This document shows positions 33,057 to 40,497 of a stretch of 64,000 bases of DNA, piece by piece; the first letter of the stretch is position 1; each line of letters opens with the position of its first letter. The DNA comes from Lacinutrix sp. Hel_I_90. GTDB taxonomy: Bacteria > Bacteroidota > Bacteroidia > Flavobacteriales > Flavobacteriaceae. Below the pieces are notes generated by a model. It made no database searches. It was not told the DNA's origin and was given only the letters and a program-made list of their open reading frames with translations. Position numbers and translations under genes: made by a program. The DNA lies in contig NZ_JYNQ01000001.1 in assembly GCF_000934685.1 (NCBI RefSeq), positions 1-64,000 on the forward strand. The letters are read 5' to 3'.

Positions 33057-33107
33057 ATGTCTTACGAGCGGGTTGAAAAGGTACATGAGAAGTTAAACAA
33101 CTACTAA
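33057..33107 (+). pseudogene. Remnant 3' end of a second tyrosine recombinase
   Basis: The frame reads MSYERVEKVHEKLNNY and stop. Its last eleven residues match the C-terminus of the intact recombinase (IEKVHEKLNTY) almost exactly, and it includes the second copy of the 19-bp direct repeat (33073-33091). Some synonymous bases differ (AAGTTAAAC against AAATTGAAT), so it looks like the tail of a related but distinct recombinase rather than a very recent duplication. A 6-bp hairpin (CGCTTC-ACA-GAAGCG) lies just upstream at about 33027-33041. Together these suggest an old insertion/excision boundary. The rest of 32911-33201 holds nothing recognisable. Confidence 0.6.
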
Positions 33108-33201
33108 TTTTATTATAAAATAATAGAAGCCTTCTTTTTTTTATATAGTATTATAGGAGTTCATTACAAATCCCATCTAACGGAGATTAGAAATCTATTC
33201 G

Positions 33202-34383
33202 CTAAATAGCTTTATTGTAAATATTTTCACCAAATTTTATATAGTATTTACCACTTCTTTTATCAAATATTTGTTTTAAATCTTGATTGTTATTAATTTT
33301 AATGTTCTCAAAATTATTAGTGGTCAGATTTAATATGTATGAAGAATTTTTTGATTTTGAGACGTGAACTATAATTTTATCTTCTAAAAAAAATATTTGA
33401 TTTTTATGATCTATCTTCTCTTTCAAAAACACTTCCTTTATAACCTGTCCATTATCTGATACTTGAATGACTTTTGTGCTGTTATGGTTATTACATATAA
33501 TAACTAGTCTATCATTGTAAAAATATATATTTAAAATGTTTGCATTAAATGTTTTTTTCCATTTCTCTTTTCCATTAATCTTGTCTAAGCCAACCAGGTT
33601 GTTATTATACTTTACTACAAATAGACTATTTAAATTATAAATTTTAGAATTAAAAAATGTACCGTTACTAGTCTTTTTAAGAGGTATTTTTTTTTGCCAC
33701 TCTTTCTTGTTATAAAAGCAAAAAATATTTAATGAATCATTTTTAAGATATGAAAAAACATTTCTTTTTTTCAAGGGGAGTGAGAGGCTATTATAGTCAG
33801 CATTTTCTGTTGAAAATATTGATTTTTCATGAAAAATATAGTTTTTAAAATTAAAAACACACCCCCCTTTAAGGTCCTTAGTATAGTATGTGGTTCTATC
33901 AACTACATTAAATTCAAAAGGTGTATACTTATCTATACCTTCAAATAACTGCTTCTTTTCAAATTTCGCATTTTTATCCCTTATATTATTAACATATATA
34001 GTCTCTGACGAAGTGTTTTTTAATAAGTAAAACATTCCATTATCTAAAGAATATCTCAAACCAACATATTCATCTATAGGACTTTCTAGTATCTTCAATA
34101 ATTTCTTGTCATCTAAATCAATAAAATAGAAAAGTATTCTTTTTTCAATACTTTCATTTTGAATTATAGATGATAAAATCAATATTCCATCCTCTATTGA
34201 GGTGTTTTTTAATAATACTAAATCATCATTATAAAATTCATATTTCTTTAAATCTAATATTGACTCAAAAAATGTCTCAGAAGATTTTGGATTACATCCA
34301 GAAAGAAATAATAACGATAGAACTAATTTAACCTTTAGGTTTTTCTGAAGGTTTTTCTTTAATGTTTTTTTCATAATATTCAT
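33202..34383 (-). CDS. Lipoprotein with PQQ-like beta-propeller repeats, partner of the orphan RHS tip
   Basis: Up to 393 residues start from ATG 34383; a second ATG at 34374 gives MKKTLKKNLQKN. The signal ends in a lipobox (LLFLSGC), so the protein is lipidated. The mature part is a run of beta blades, including NLVGLDKINGKEKWKKTF, a PQQ-like/WD-type propeller motif, and FYNDRLVIICNNHNS. Propeller lipoproteins serve as binding scaffolds. The gene overlaps the 3' end of the orphan RHS cassette by about 50 bases, which is the position of an immunity gene, so it is a candidate antidote to that tip. It is unlike the immunity candidates after the main RHS gene. A+T content is high. Confidence 0.65.
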   Translation of the reverse strand: MNIMKKTLKKNLQKNLKVKLVLSLLFLSGCNPKSSETFFESILDLKKYEFYNDDLVLLKNTSIEDGILILSSIIQNESIEKRILFYFIDLDDKKLLKILESPIDEYVGLRYSLDNGMFYLLKNTSSETIYVNNIRDKNAKFEKKQLFEGIDKYTPFEFNVVDRTTYYTKDLKGGCVFNFKNYIFHEKSIFSTENADYNSLSLPLKKRNVFSYLKNDSLNIFCFYNKKEWQKKIPLKKTSNGTFFNSKIYNLNSLFVVKYNNNLVGLDKINGKEKWKKTFNANILNIYFYNDRLVIICNNHNSTKVIQVSDNGQVIKEVFLKEKIDHKNQIFFLEDKIIVHVSKSKNSSYILNLTTNNFENIKINNNQDLKQIFDKRSGKYYIKFGENIYNKAI

Positions 34384-35458
34384 TGACTTGTTTGTTAGCT
34401 CTTTTTACGTCGCTAAGCTGGTCTTCATTCAAGCTAGTATTGTTTTTTGTTTGATGTTTATCTGGGTATAACATAAACATTGGTATGTTATATCTTCCTA
34501 CCGAACCAAATTCATCGTCTGAGCTTAGCAAGCTTACTCCAAAAAGCGAAAAGTCAGGAAAAAAATGTTTAGATATAGCTATATTACCCATAAGACCTGA
34601 TTTAGTAGCTAAGCTATTTGCAAAAGACAAAGCACTTTTGTCTGCATTTTGATAAACATCTAAAGCTACTACGGTTTGCTCGTGCCAAACAAAATTTGAA
34701 TCCCATTTATACCAATCATCTACTACTTCTTTTTCAAATAAAATGTCATTAAATTTTTCAGTTGCATATTTTGCAATACCTAAATTCAAACTTTTCATTA
34801 ATTTTCCTAATCCAGGAGTAAATGCTCCAGTCGCTATACTATTATCCGACTCTAGTTCCCATGTGTCAGCAAGTTCGTCGACTAAATAAGCAGCACCTTT
34901 AGCCCATTGTGATTTAAATCCTTTTTTGTCAACTTCTCTTTGAACCCATTTATAATAATCTCTAACAATACCAAAGCTATAATTGTCAGTTGTAGGAGTT
35001 TCCACATATGTATAACCAATTGAGGTTGCTGTCATTCCTTTTGAAACAAATAGTTCAGATGATTCATTTTGAGTAATAAATTTCATAGCATTTTTCCATC
35101 TATGAGTTTCATTAACTCTATCTTGAGTTAGCCAAACCCCATTATTCCCATCTAAATCATCAACTGTTATTTTTGCATCACCTGTATGTAAAACATAAGC
35201 TTCGAAACTAGAGTATTCTTCTAATCCTTCCAGTTCTCTATGGCTAATAACTTTATTTCCACTAAAACTATATGGCGTATAATGAGGATAAGTAGCGGCT
35301 AACGGATCCACCGCAAAAAATCTTCCAACTCTTGGGTCGTGCATTCTAAAGGTATAGTTTAGACTATTCCCTTCACCTTTAAGCTCATCATCTTTCTCCT
35401 GTCCCTGGAAGCCATACCTATAACTAGAACTGCTTTTATGTCTATTAGGTAATAGCAT
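34328..35458 (-). CDS. Orphan RHS C-terminal cassette (silent toxin tip)
   Basis: A 376-codon frame begins at an internal Met of the RHS core. Homology to the big RHS gene starts further upstream at 35476, but eight codons before that an in-frame TGA closes the frame, and there is no signal peptide or promoter. Residues about 1-80 ([20 protein letters not shown] ... FRMHDPRVGRFFAVDPLA ... FSGNKVISHRELEG) match the core end of the 4447-residue protein. From about residue 80 the tip is completely different (EEYSSFEAYVLHTGDAKITV ... VWHEQTVVALDVYQN), with no recognised nuclease or other catalytic motif. This is the structure of a displaced rhs-CT cassette that becomes active only after recombination into the main gene. 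The partner lipoprotein overlaps its end. Confidence 0.8.
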   Translation of the reverse strand: MLLPNRHKSSSSYRYGFQGQEKDDELKGEGNSLNYTFRMHDPRVGRFFAVDPLAATYPHYTPYSFSGNKVISHRELEGLEEYSSFEAYVLHTGDAKITVDDLDGNNGVWLTQDRVNETHRWKNAMKFITQNESSELFVSKGMTATSIGYTYVETPTTDNYSFGIVRDYYKWVQREVDKKGFKSQWAKGAAYLVDELADTWELESDNSIATGAFTPGLGKLMKSLNLGIAKYATEKFNDILFEKEVVDDWYKWDSNFVWHEQTVVALDVYQNADKSALSFANSLATKSGLMGNIAISKHFFPDFSLFGVSLLSSDDEFGSVGRYNIPMFMLYPDKHQTKNNTSLNEDQLSDVKRANKQVNEYYEKNIKEKPSEKPKG

Positions 35459-35476
35459 CCCAAAAGGATAGTAATC
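35228..35476 (-). repeat. RHS core-end sequence, copy 2 (inverted relative to 29605-29840)
   Basis: On the minus strand this begins with the same 44 bases as 29605-29648, then shows several synonymous differences through the GEGNS codons and weaker similarity to the FSGN region. The upstream edge of similarity is sharp at 35476, the expected trace of a recombination junction. Confidence 0.88.
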
Positions 35477-35622
35477 TAATATGTCTTGAAATCAATAAAT
35501 AAAAGAACTTATACCTTATAAAAATAGTAAATAATAACCACTTTATGCTAAAAACGCACTTTTTTGATGCATAAAATAATATAGAAATAGACCTAGTTAT
35601 TCTGTTAGAAAAATAAATTGTG

Positions 35623-35630
35623 TAATTTCG
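35623..35630 (+). promoter_or_regulatory. -7 box of the secretion operon
   Basis: TAATTTCG resembles TAnnTTTG with one change (C for T). It lies 20 bases before the ATG at 35651. No clear TTG -33 element was found. A similar box (TATTTTCG) occurs inside the operon at 39530. Confidence 0.45.
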
Positions 35631-35650
35631 CAGCTTTAGAAGCTAAACGA

Positions 35651-36364
35651 ATGAAAATAAAACTCCTACTTATTATTTTACTGGTAGTATCCTGTGGTGC
35701 AAGTAAAGAATCCCTGCACCAAAAAAAGATACAAACCACAACCTTTAAAGAAGACTTTATGGTCACTAAAGAGCCCACGCATACAAATACTAGTAGAACG
35801 TATTATTGGTATAAGTCTAATAATATTCAACAATCTAAAGGTGGGTATAGTGGCGATTTGTTACATGGTGAGTACATACAATATTACATTACCAATCAAC
35901 TAGCAGAGAAAGGCGTCTTTAATCATGGTCTAAAAACCAAAACATGGAAAAGCTGGTTTAAAAACGGTCAATTAAAAACAGTAGAGCACTATAGTAATGG
36001 GAAATTGAATGGCAAATTTGAATTGTATGGTGATGATGGGAATGTGGTAACACGAGGGCGTTATAAAAACGATATTAAAAACGGAAAATGGATCGATTAT
36101 ATTGCAAAGGATACGCTTCGATATAAAAAAGGGAAACAGGTTGTAAAAGACTCTATTACTATAGATGAAAAACCGTCGTTTTTTAAACGTCTGTTTAAGA
36201 AAAAAGAAACGGAAGAAAAGGGTGAGCTAAAAGAAAAGACACCAAAGCCTTTAACACAAAATAAAAAGAAAACTGTTAAAAAAGAAAAGACCCAGCAACC
36301 AAAAAAAGAGCCGTTTCTAAAACGTTTGTTTAGTAAGAAAGAGAATACTAATGCTAAAGGCTAG
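35651..36364 (+). CDS. MORN/YwqK-type repeat lipoprotein, first gene of pilus-like operon
   Basis: The start is ATG 35651, because it gives a lipoprotein signal (MKIKLLLIILLVVSC, lipobox VVSC) just after the promoter-like box; the longer frame upstream is not supported. The product is 237 residues. Residues about 65-150 carry MORN/YwqK-type repeats (LLHGEYIQYY, KTWKSWFKNGQLKTVEHYSNG, KNGKWIDYI). The C-terminal third is highly basic (FFKRLFKKKETEEKGE, FLKRLFSKK). The repeat type is usual in Bacteroidota envelope proteins and is not itself an antitoxin. Its 3' end overlaps the next gene by 14 bases, tying it to the secretion system, perhaps as an outer-membrane accessory. The exact role is unknown. 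Confidence 0.75.
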   Translation: MKIKLLLIILLVVSCGASKESLHQKKIQTTTFKEDFMVTKEPTHTNTSRTYYWYKSNNIQQSKGGYSGDLLHGEYIQYYITNQLAEKGVFNHGLKTKTWKSWFKNGQLKTVEHYSNGKLNGKFELYGDDGNVVTRGRYKNDIKNGKWIDYIAKDTLRYKKGKQVVKDSITIDEKPSFFKRLFKKKETEEKGELKEKTPKPLTQNKKKTVKKEKTQQPKKEPFLKRLFSKKENTNAKG

Positions 36365-37577
36365 TTCATTATTGTATGCTATTTTTATATGTTTAGTGGT
36401 CTCGCTACTGTGTGGGAGTCTTATTCTTATTTTTAATTACCAATACCGATTAAAACAACAGTTTTTTTTAGAAAACGAGTTAGTAAACTACAGCAACTCT
36501 AGTTTTCTAAAATTTATAGACCTGTTAAATACGACAACAAATACTTCTAAAGGAAGTATTATTAGTGACGATAATCGACTAACCACGAATTACACACTAT
36601 CAAAATGGGGGTTCTATGATCTCGTAAAAGCCAAAACCTATTTTAAAAACGACACGCTTTATAAAACAGGCCTTATTGGGAGTAAAACAACAGAAAAAGA
36701 CTTAGCGTTGTATTTAACAGAATACAATGCCCCTTTAAAAATAGGAGGTAAAACACGTGTAGTGGGCGATGTTAAAATTTCTAGTTATGGTGTGGAACAA
36801 GCCTATTTAAGCCACCAGAACTTTACGGGAGGTAAGTTAATAGAAGGGAAAATAGGACACTCTAGCGATAGGTTACCTAGATTAGAATGGAAAGCAGATG
36901 CTCGGTTTACAATGAGCGAAAGAGAACTGTACTACGAAGAAATTGTAAATAAACCACTGTACAATAGTTTTTATGAGCCTACGATAACTGTTATTGTTGA
37001 TGGGATCACCCATTTAAGTGAGGTAACATTATCTGGAAATTTTATCATTCAGTCTAAAGATTCACTGGTGATAAAAGAAACAGCAAAATTAAAAGACGTG
37101 CTTATTAAAGCGCCAAAAGTCACGTTTAGCTCTGGTTTTAATGGTAGTGTTCAAGTGTTTGCTAAAGCACGAGTCCATTTAGAAAAGCGGGTACATTTAC
37201 AATACCCTTCTAGTATTTATCTAAATAATGACAATGAAGACAAAAGTATTGAAATATTTATAGATGAACACAGTAAAATCGCAGGCGGTGTGGTTTTAAC
37301 AGGGAATACCTACGAGGGGTCTTTAAAGCGCTTGATAACGATAGAAAAAGATGCAGAAGTGGTAGGTGATGTGTATTGCTATGGGAAAACCCAACTTAAA
37401 GGCAAAGTAACGGGTACGGTGTATACCGATCGGTTTTATTTAAAAACAGATGGGGGTACTTATGAGAATTATTTGGTTAATGGTAGTATAAATAAAAAAG
37501 AGTTACCAAGTGCCTTTGTTGGTTTGCCACTATTTGCTAATAATACAAGAGTATATGAACTTATTAAAGAATTATAA
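36351..37577 (+). CDS. Large GspK/PilX-like minor pseudopilin candidate
   Basis: This 408-residue protein has a single N-terminal helix (LKASSLLYAIFICLVVSLLCGSLILIF). Its KA-SSLLY start closely resembles the QA-SSLIE prepilin site of the next gene but has Tyr where prepilins have Glu5. Lack of Glu5 and large size are features of GspK, the pseudopilus tip subunit. The rest is beta-rich with a repetitive hydrophobic pattern (SLVIKETAKLKDVLIKAPKV, AEVVGDVYCYGKTQLKGKV) that recalls polymer-forming bactofilin-like or beta-helix folds. It overlaps the preceding and following genes. The tip assignment is inference from the N-terminus, order and missing Glu5. Confidence 0.65.
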   Translation: MLKASSLLYAIFICLVVSLLCGSLILIFNYQYRLKQQFFLENELVNYSNSSFLKFIDLLNTTTNTSKGSIISDDNRLTTNYTLSKWGFYDLVKAKTYFKNDTLYKTGLIGSKTTEKDLALYLTEYNAPLKIGGKTRVVGDVKISSYGVEQAYLSHQNFTGGKLIEGKIGHSSDRLPRLEWKADARFTMSERELYYEEIVNKPLYNSFYEPTITVIVDGITHLSEVTLSGNFIIQSKDSLVIKETAKLKDVLIKAPKVTFSSGFNGSVQVFAKARVHLEKRVHLQYPSSIYLNNDNEDKSIEIFIDEHSKIAGGVVLTGNTYEGSLKRLITIEKDAEVVGDVYCYGKTQLKGKVTGTVYTDRFYLKTDGGTYENYLVNGSINKKELPSAFVGLPLFANNTRVYELIKEL

Positions 37578-37914
37578 ATTACAGGCCAGTTCGCTTATAG
37601 AATCTGTCATGGCGATTGCCATTATTTCCATCTGCGTTTTTATAGCAACGATGGTTTATGTGAAGCTCTTGGACTCTGATTACGAAGTGAGTTACTATAA
37701 AGCGATGCAAAAAGTCACGCAGCTACATTTAGAAACTATAGAACAACAGGCTTTTGAAGATGAAGTCTATGATTATAAATCATTTAAAATTGATAAAACG
37801 GTTAATGACTACAGTGTGTTTTTAAAAGAAGTGGCTTTTCGTGTAGAAACCAAAAACAAAAAAGAAACCTTTAAATATTTAGTTAAAGTAAAACCATTTG
37901 AAACCAACAACTAA
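37555..37914 (+). CDS. Prepilin-type minor pseudopilin (GspI-like)
   Basis: The longest frame opens at 37510, but ATG 37555 is chosen because it gives the short leader MNLLKNYKLQA before the cleavage motif A/SSLIESVMAIAIISI; it overlaps the end of the previous gene by 23 bases. The product is 119 residues. Glu5 and the following 20-residue hydrophobic helix are typical of type IV pilins and pseudopilins, which are cut and assembled in the inner membrane. Residue -1 is Ala rather than Gly. The small globular part places it among minor pseudopilins. Position between the GspK-like and second minor pseudopilin fits a GspI-like subunit, which is inferred. Confidence 0.78.
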   Translation: MNLLKNYKLQASSLIESVMAIAIISICVFIATMVYVKLLDSDYEVSYYKAMQKVTQLHLETIEQQAFEDEVYDYKSFKIDKTVNDYSVFLKEVAFRVETKNKKETFKYLVKVKPFETNN

Positions 37915-38392
37915 AAAAATAAAAGCCTTTACTATCCTAGAGGTGGTAATGAGTCTAGCGATTATGAGTATTATAATAGTGATGGTGTACACTATATTTA
38001 CCTTATTGTCTAAGCAGTTGTATGCGTATAGTCATTTAACAGAGGAGATTAATAATTACAATCAATTAGATACCGCTTTAAAACGAGACTTGCACAATGC
38101 AAACGATATCCAGTTTTCGAATAATGTGTTGTTACTCATATCAAAAGGGGATAGTTTAAAATACACGTATACTAAAAATAGATTGATTAGAGGGTCACTA
38201 ACCAGTATTGACACCTTTTCAGTAGCGATAAAAGCCTTTGATTTTAAAAAGGAAAATCAACTATTAGAGAGAGGTATAAAACAAGTCACGCTCACTTATA
38301 ATTTTTTAGAACAAGATCTTAAAGCGGTTTATTTTAAAGATGTTGGTGTTGCAAACCAAATAAATAAGCGATTTTTTAAGCATGGGAATTGA
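37898..38392 (+). CDS. Prepilin-type minor pseudopilin (GspJ-like), TTG start
   Basis: This 164-residue product starts at TTG 37898 (MKPTTKKIKA), since no ATG precedes the cleavage site in frame. The motif is KA/FTILEVVMSLAIMSIIIVMVYT, with Phe+1, Glu5 and a long hydrophobic helix, so it is a clear prepilin-like protein. A soluble domain of about 125 residues follows (YNQLDTALKRDLHNANDIQF), reminiscent of GspJ/PilW. It overlaps the preceding gene by 17 bases and the gspF-like gene by 11 bases, so it is part of one operon. Ala at -1 is shared with the other two Glu5 prepilins here. Confidence 0.82.
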   Translation: MKPTTKKIKAFTILEVVMSLAIMSIIIVMVYTIFTLLSKQLYAYSHLTEEINNYNQLDTALKRDLHNANDIQFSNNVLLLISKGDSLKYTYTKNRLIRGSLTSIDTFSVAIKAFDFKKENQLLERGIKQVTLTYNFLEQDLKAVYFKDVGVANQINKRFFKHGN

Positions 38393-39503
38393 TTTAGCGA
38401 CATACACTAAAAAGGGCGTGTCTAAAACTAAGAAAACGAGTTTTCTAGACCGAGACGTGCGTTTTGTGTCTGGATTTTCAGATAAGAAAAAAGAACGCTT
38501 CTATAAAGAACTGGCGTTACTCATACAGTCTGGAATAGACTTTAAGCAAGCGCTGGAAATTATTACAGAACAATATAAGAGCAAAACAGATCGCGCACTA
38601 ATTACCACGATTAAACAAGAAGTAGTGCAGGGTAAGTCTTTACACGAAGCTATGAAGCAGAGTAAAAAATTCTCTGCTTATGAGTATTTTAGTGTAAAAA
38701 TAGGAGAAGAGACCAGAAAATTAGACAAAGTACTTATAGAATTACAAAAGTATTTTGATCGTAAGATAAAAATGAAAAGGCAACTCATTTCTGTGTTTAC
38801 GTATCCTGCTTTTGTACTGGCAGTGACTTTTGGGGTCTTGTATTTTATGATGAATAATGTCGTGCCTATGTTCTCATCTGTTTTTAAACAGTTTGGAGCG
38901 GAACTACCACCACTAACTCAAAAAATAATCAATCTTTCTCACAACTTTTCAACCCTTTCTGGTGTTTTTATTTTTAGTGTTCTTGCGATTATTGCGTTTC
39001 ATCACTTAAGTAAGAAAAAAGAATGGTATAGGCATTTTACGTCTAAAATGGTTTTACGGATTCCTTTCTTTGGAGCCTTAATCAAAAAAATCTATTTATC
39101 ACGGTTATGCCAATCGCTTAGTTTGCTGTTATCAGCAAAAACGCCTTTAGTCATGTCATTAGATTTAACGCATAAGATGATTGATTTCTTTCCTATCGAA
39201 ACCAGTCTTGAGGCAGTAAAAAGTGATATTTTAAAAGGAAGTGCTTTGGGAGAAAGTTTGTCTAAATATCGCATTTATGATTATAAGTTTGTTTCCATGA
39301 TTAAAGTGGCAGAACAAATAAACAAGCTCGATGACATGTTTGAAAGACTCTCAGAGCAATACAATGAAGAAATAGAACATCAAACGAAGATGATAGGTGT
39401 CGTGCTCGAACCTTTAATAATAATTATTATCGGTTTAATTGTTGGTGTGATAATGGTGGCTATGTATTCACCAATGTTTGATTTAAGTAAAATTATAGGC
39501 TAA
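38382..39503 (+). CDS. gspF: Type II secretion/type IV pilus inner-membrane platform protein GspF
   Basis: This 373-residue protein has the GspF/PilC architecture of two cytoplasmic T2SSF domains. The first (about 35-150) contains FYKELALLIQSGIDFKQAL and GKSLHEAMKQSKKFSAYEY. Two hydrophobic segments follow (YPAFVLAVTFGVLYFMMNN; GVFIFSVLAIIAF). The second T2SSF domain contains RLCQSLSLLLSAKTPLVMSL, and a last helix (IIIIIGLIVGVIMVAMYSPMF) ends the protein. GspF forms the inner-membrane platform that links the ATPase to pilin assembly. It overlaps the upstream pseudopilin gene and is followed by an 81-base gap with a promoter-like box. Confidence 0.92.
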   Translation: MGIDLATYTKKGVSKTKKTSFLDRDVRFVSGFSDKKKERFYKELALLIQSGIDFKQALEIITEQYKSKTDRALITTIKQEVVQGKSLHEAMKQSKKFSAYEYFSVKIGEETRKLDKVLIELQKYFDRKIKMKRQLISVFTYPAFVLAVTFGVLYFMMNNVVPMFSSVFKQFGAELPPLTQKIINLSHNFSTLSGVFIFSVLAIIAFHHLSKKKEWYRHFTSKMVLRIPFFGALIKKIYLSRLCQSLSLLLSAKTPLVMSLDLTHKMIDFFPIETSLEAVKSDILKGSALGESLSKYRIYDYKFVSMIKVAEQINKLDDMFERLSEQYNEEIEHQTKMIGVVLEPLIIIIIGLIVGVIMVAMYSPMFDLSKIIG

Positions 39504-39529
39504 GAGACGTGTAAGAATAAAAAAAGTGA

Positions 39530-39537
39530 TATTTTCG
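39530..39537 (+). promoter_or_regulatory. Possible internal -7 box before the major pseudopilin gene
   Basis: TATTTTCG lies in the 81-base gap between the gspF-like gene and the major pseudopilin gene and matches TAnnTTTG except at one base. A separate promoter here would allow higher expression of the major subunit. No -33 element is evident. Confidence 0.4.
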
Positions 39538-39584
39538 CGAATTATTACCTGCTAAAGACATCGAAACCATTAATATTCAATGAT

Positions 39585-40001
39585 ATGAATAAGAAAATAA
39601 ATAGAAAGGAATATTTAGAGGCCTACTCTTTAACAGAGATCTTAATAGTACTAGCTATAATAGGTATATTATTAATGATGGTATTGCCTAATCAAACGTC
39701 AGTTGTGGCACAAGCCAGAAGTATAGAAGCTCAAAAAATGCTCAATCATTTATATGGATTAGAAAAAAGCTATAACTTCAGGTTTTCTAAATATTCTTCA
39801 AGTTTTGAAGAAATAGGCTTTGAACAAGAATTAACAATAGATCAGGGAGGGCAAGGCGTTTACAAGATTGAAATTATAGACGCATCTGTTAATACATTTA
39901 AAGCCAGAGCAGTTTCGGTTAAAGATTTTGATGATGATGGTAATTACAATACTTGGGAAATTGACCATAGAAAAATTCTCTTAGAAACCGTCAAAGATTA
40001 A
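39585..40001 (+). CDS. Major pseudopilin (GspG-like)
   Basis: This 138-residue protein has a 13-residue leader MNKKINRKEYLEA and cleavage motif A/YSLTEILIVLAIIGILLMMVLPN. Glu5 is present and the helix is the classic EILIVLAIIGIL of major pilins and pseudopilins. An acidic segment near the end (VKDFDDDGNYNTWEID) resembles the calcium-binding C-terminus of GspG-type pseudopilins. Residue -1 is Ala and +1 is Tyr, both less common than Gly/Phe. The gene is preceded by its own promoter-like box and followed after 4 bases by the prepilin peptidase. It is likely the main shaft subunit. Confidence 0.82.
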   Translation: MNKKINRKEYLEAYSLTEILIVLAIIGILLMMVLPNQTSVVAQARSIEAQKMLNHLYGLEKSYNFRFSKYSSSFEEIGFEQELTIDQGGQGVYKIEIIDASVNTFKARAVSVKDFDDDGNYNTWEIDHRKILLETVKD

Positions 40002-40005
40002 ATTT

Positions 40006-40497
40006 TTGCTCCTAACTACTACCATAATACTTATTGTTATCCTACTTTTAATCCTTGTTCAGGATGTAAAGCATAGGGCTATTCACTATGTTTTACCTTT
40101 AGCCTTGTTTGTTGTAGGTCTTAGCCGTTTTATATATTTAAAGCAAAATTTTAACGAGTTATTCATAACCTCAAGCTTTTTGTTTTTAGTCTTGCTAGGT
40201 CTTTTTATCTATTTTTCAATAAAGTCTAAAAAAATAATCAATCCAATAAATAGTGCAATAGGCTTAGGTGACATTATCTTTTTTATAGCGATAATCCCTT
40301 TGTTTTATTCAACCACTTATATTCTATTCTTTATTACAGGCATGTTGTTTTCTGCACTATGCCATTTGCTTTTTAATAAAAGGAAAGAGTTACACGTGCC
40401 TTTAGCAGGCTACCTCTCTCTCTATTTATTAGTCTTTATTCTGTTAAACAAAGCCACTACTACAGAGTTGTTTTATACCCACAACATTTTATGGTAA
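40006..40497 (+). CDS. Compact A24 family prepilin peptidase, TTG start
   Basis: This 163-residue integral membrane protein starts at TTG 40006, as no other start is available before the first helix. The two catalytic Asp of type IV prepilin peptidases are seen: Asp20 in QDVKHRAIHY and Asp89 in GLGDIIFF. It has about six membrane helices. At 163 residues it is only the peptidase half; the N-terminal Cys-containing methyltransferase domain of PilD/GspO is absent, as in archaeal-type or CpaA-like short enzymes. It should cut the prepilins of this operon, all with Ala at -1. It overlaps the gspE-like start by 7 bases. Confidence 0.85.
   Translation: MLLTTTIILIVILLLILVQDVKHRAIHYVLPLALFVVGLSRFIYLKQNFNELFITSSFLFLVLLGLFIYFSIKSKKIINPINSAIGLGDIIFFIAIIPLFYSTTYILFFITGMLFSALCHLLFNKRKELHVPLAGYLSLYLLVFILLNKATTTELFYTHNILW

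Noticed and set aside
35618-35650. TTG 35618 as start of the MORN lipoprotein
   Set aside because: It overlaps the -7 box; ATG 35651 gives a proper lipoprotein signal.
35651-36364. Annotation of the MORN protein as a YwqK-family antitoxin
   Set aside because: The name comes from a misleading family label; it is a lipoprotein leading a secretion operon with no toxin partner.
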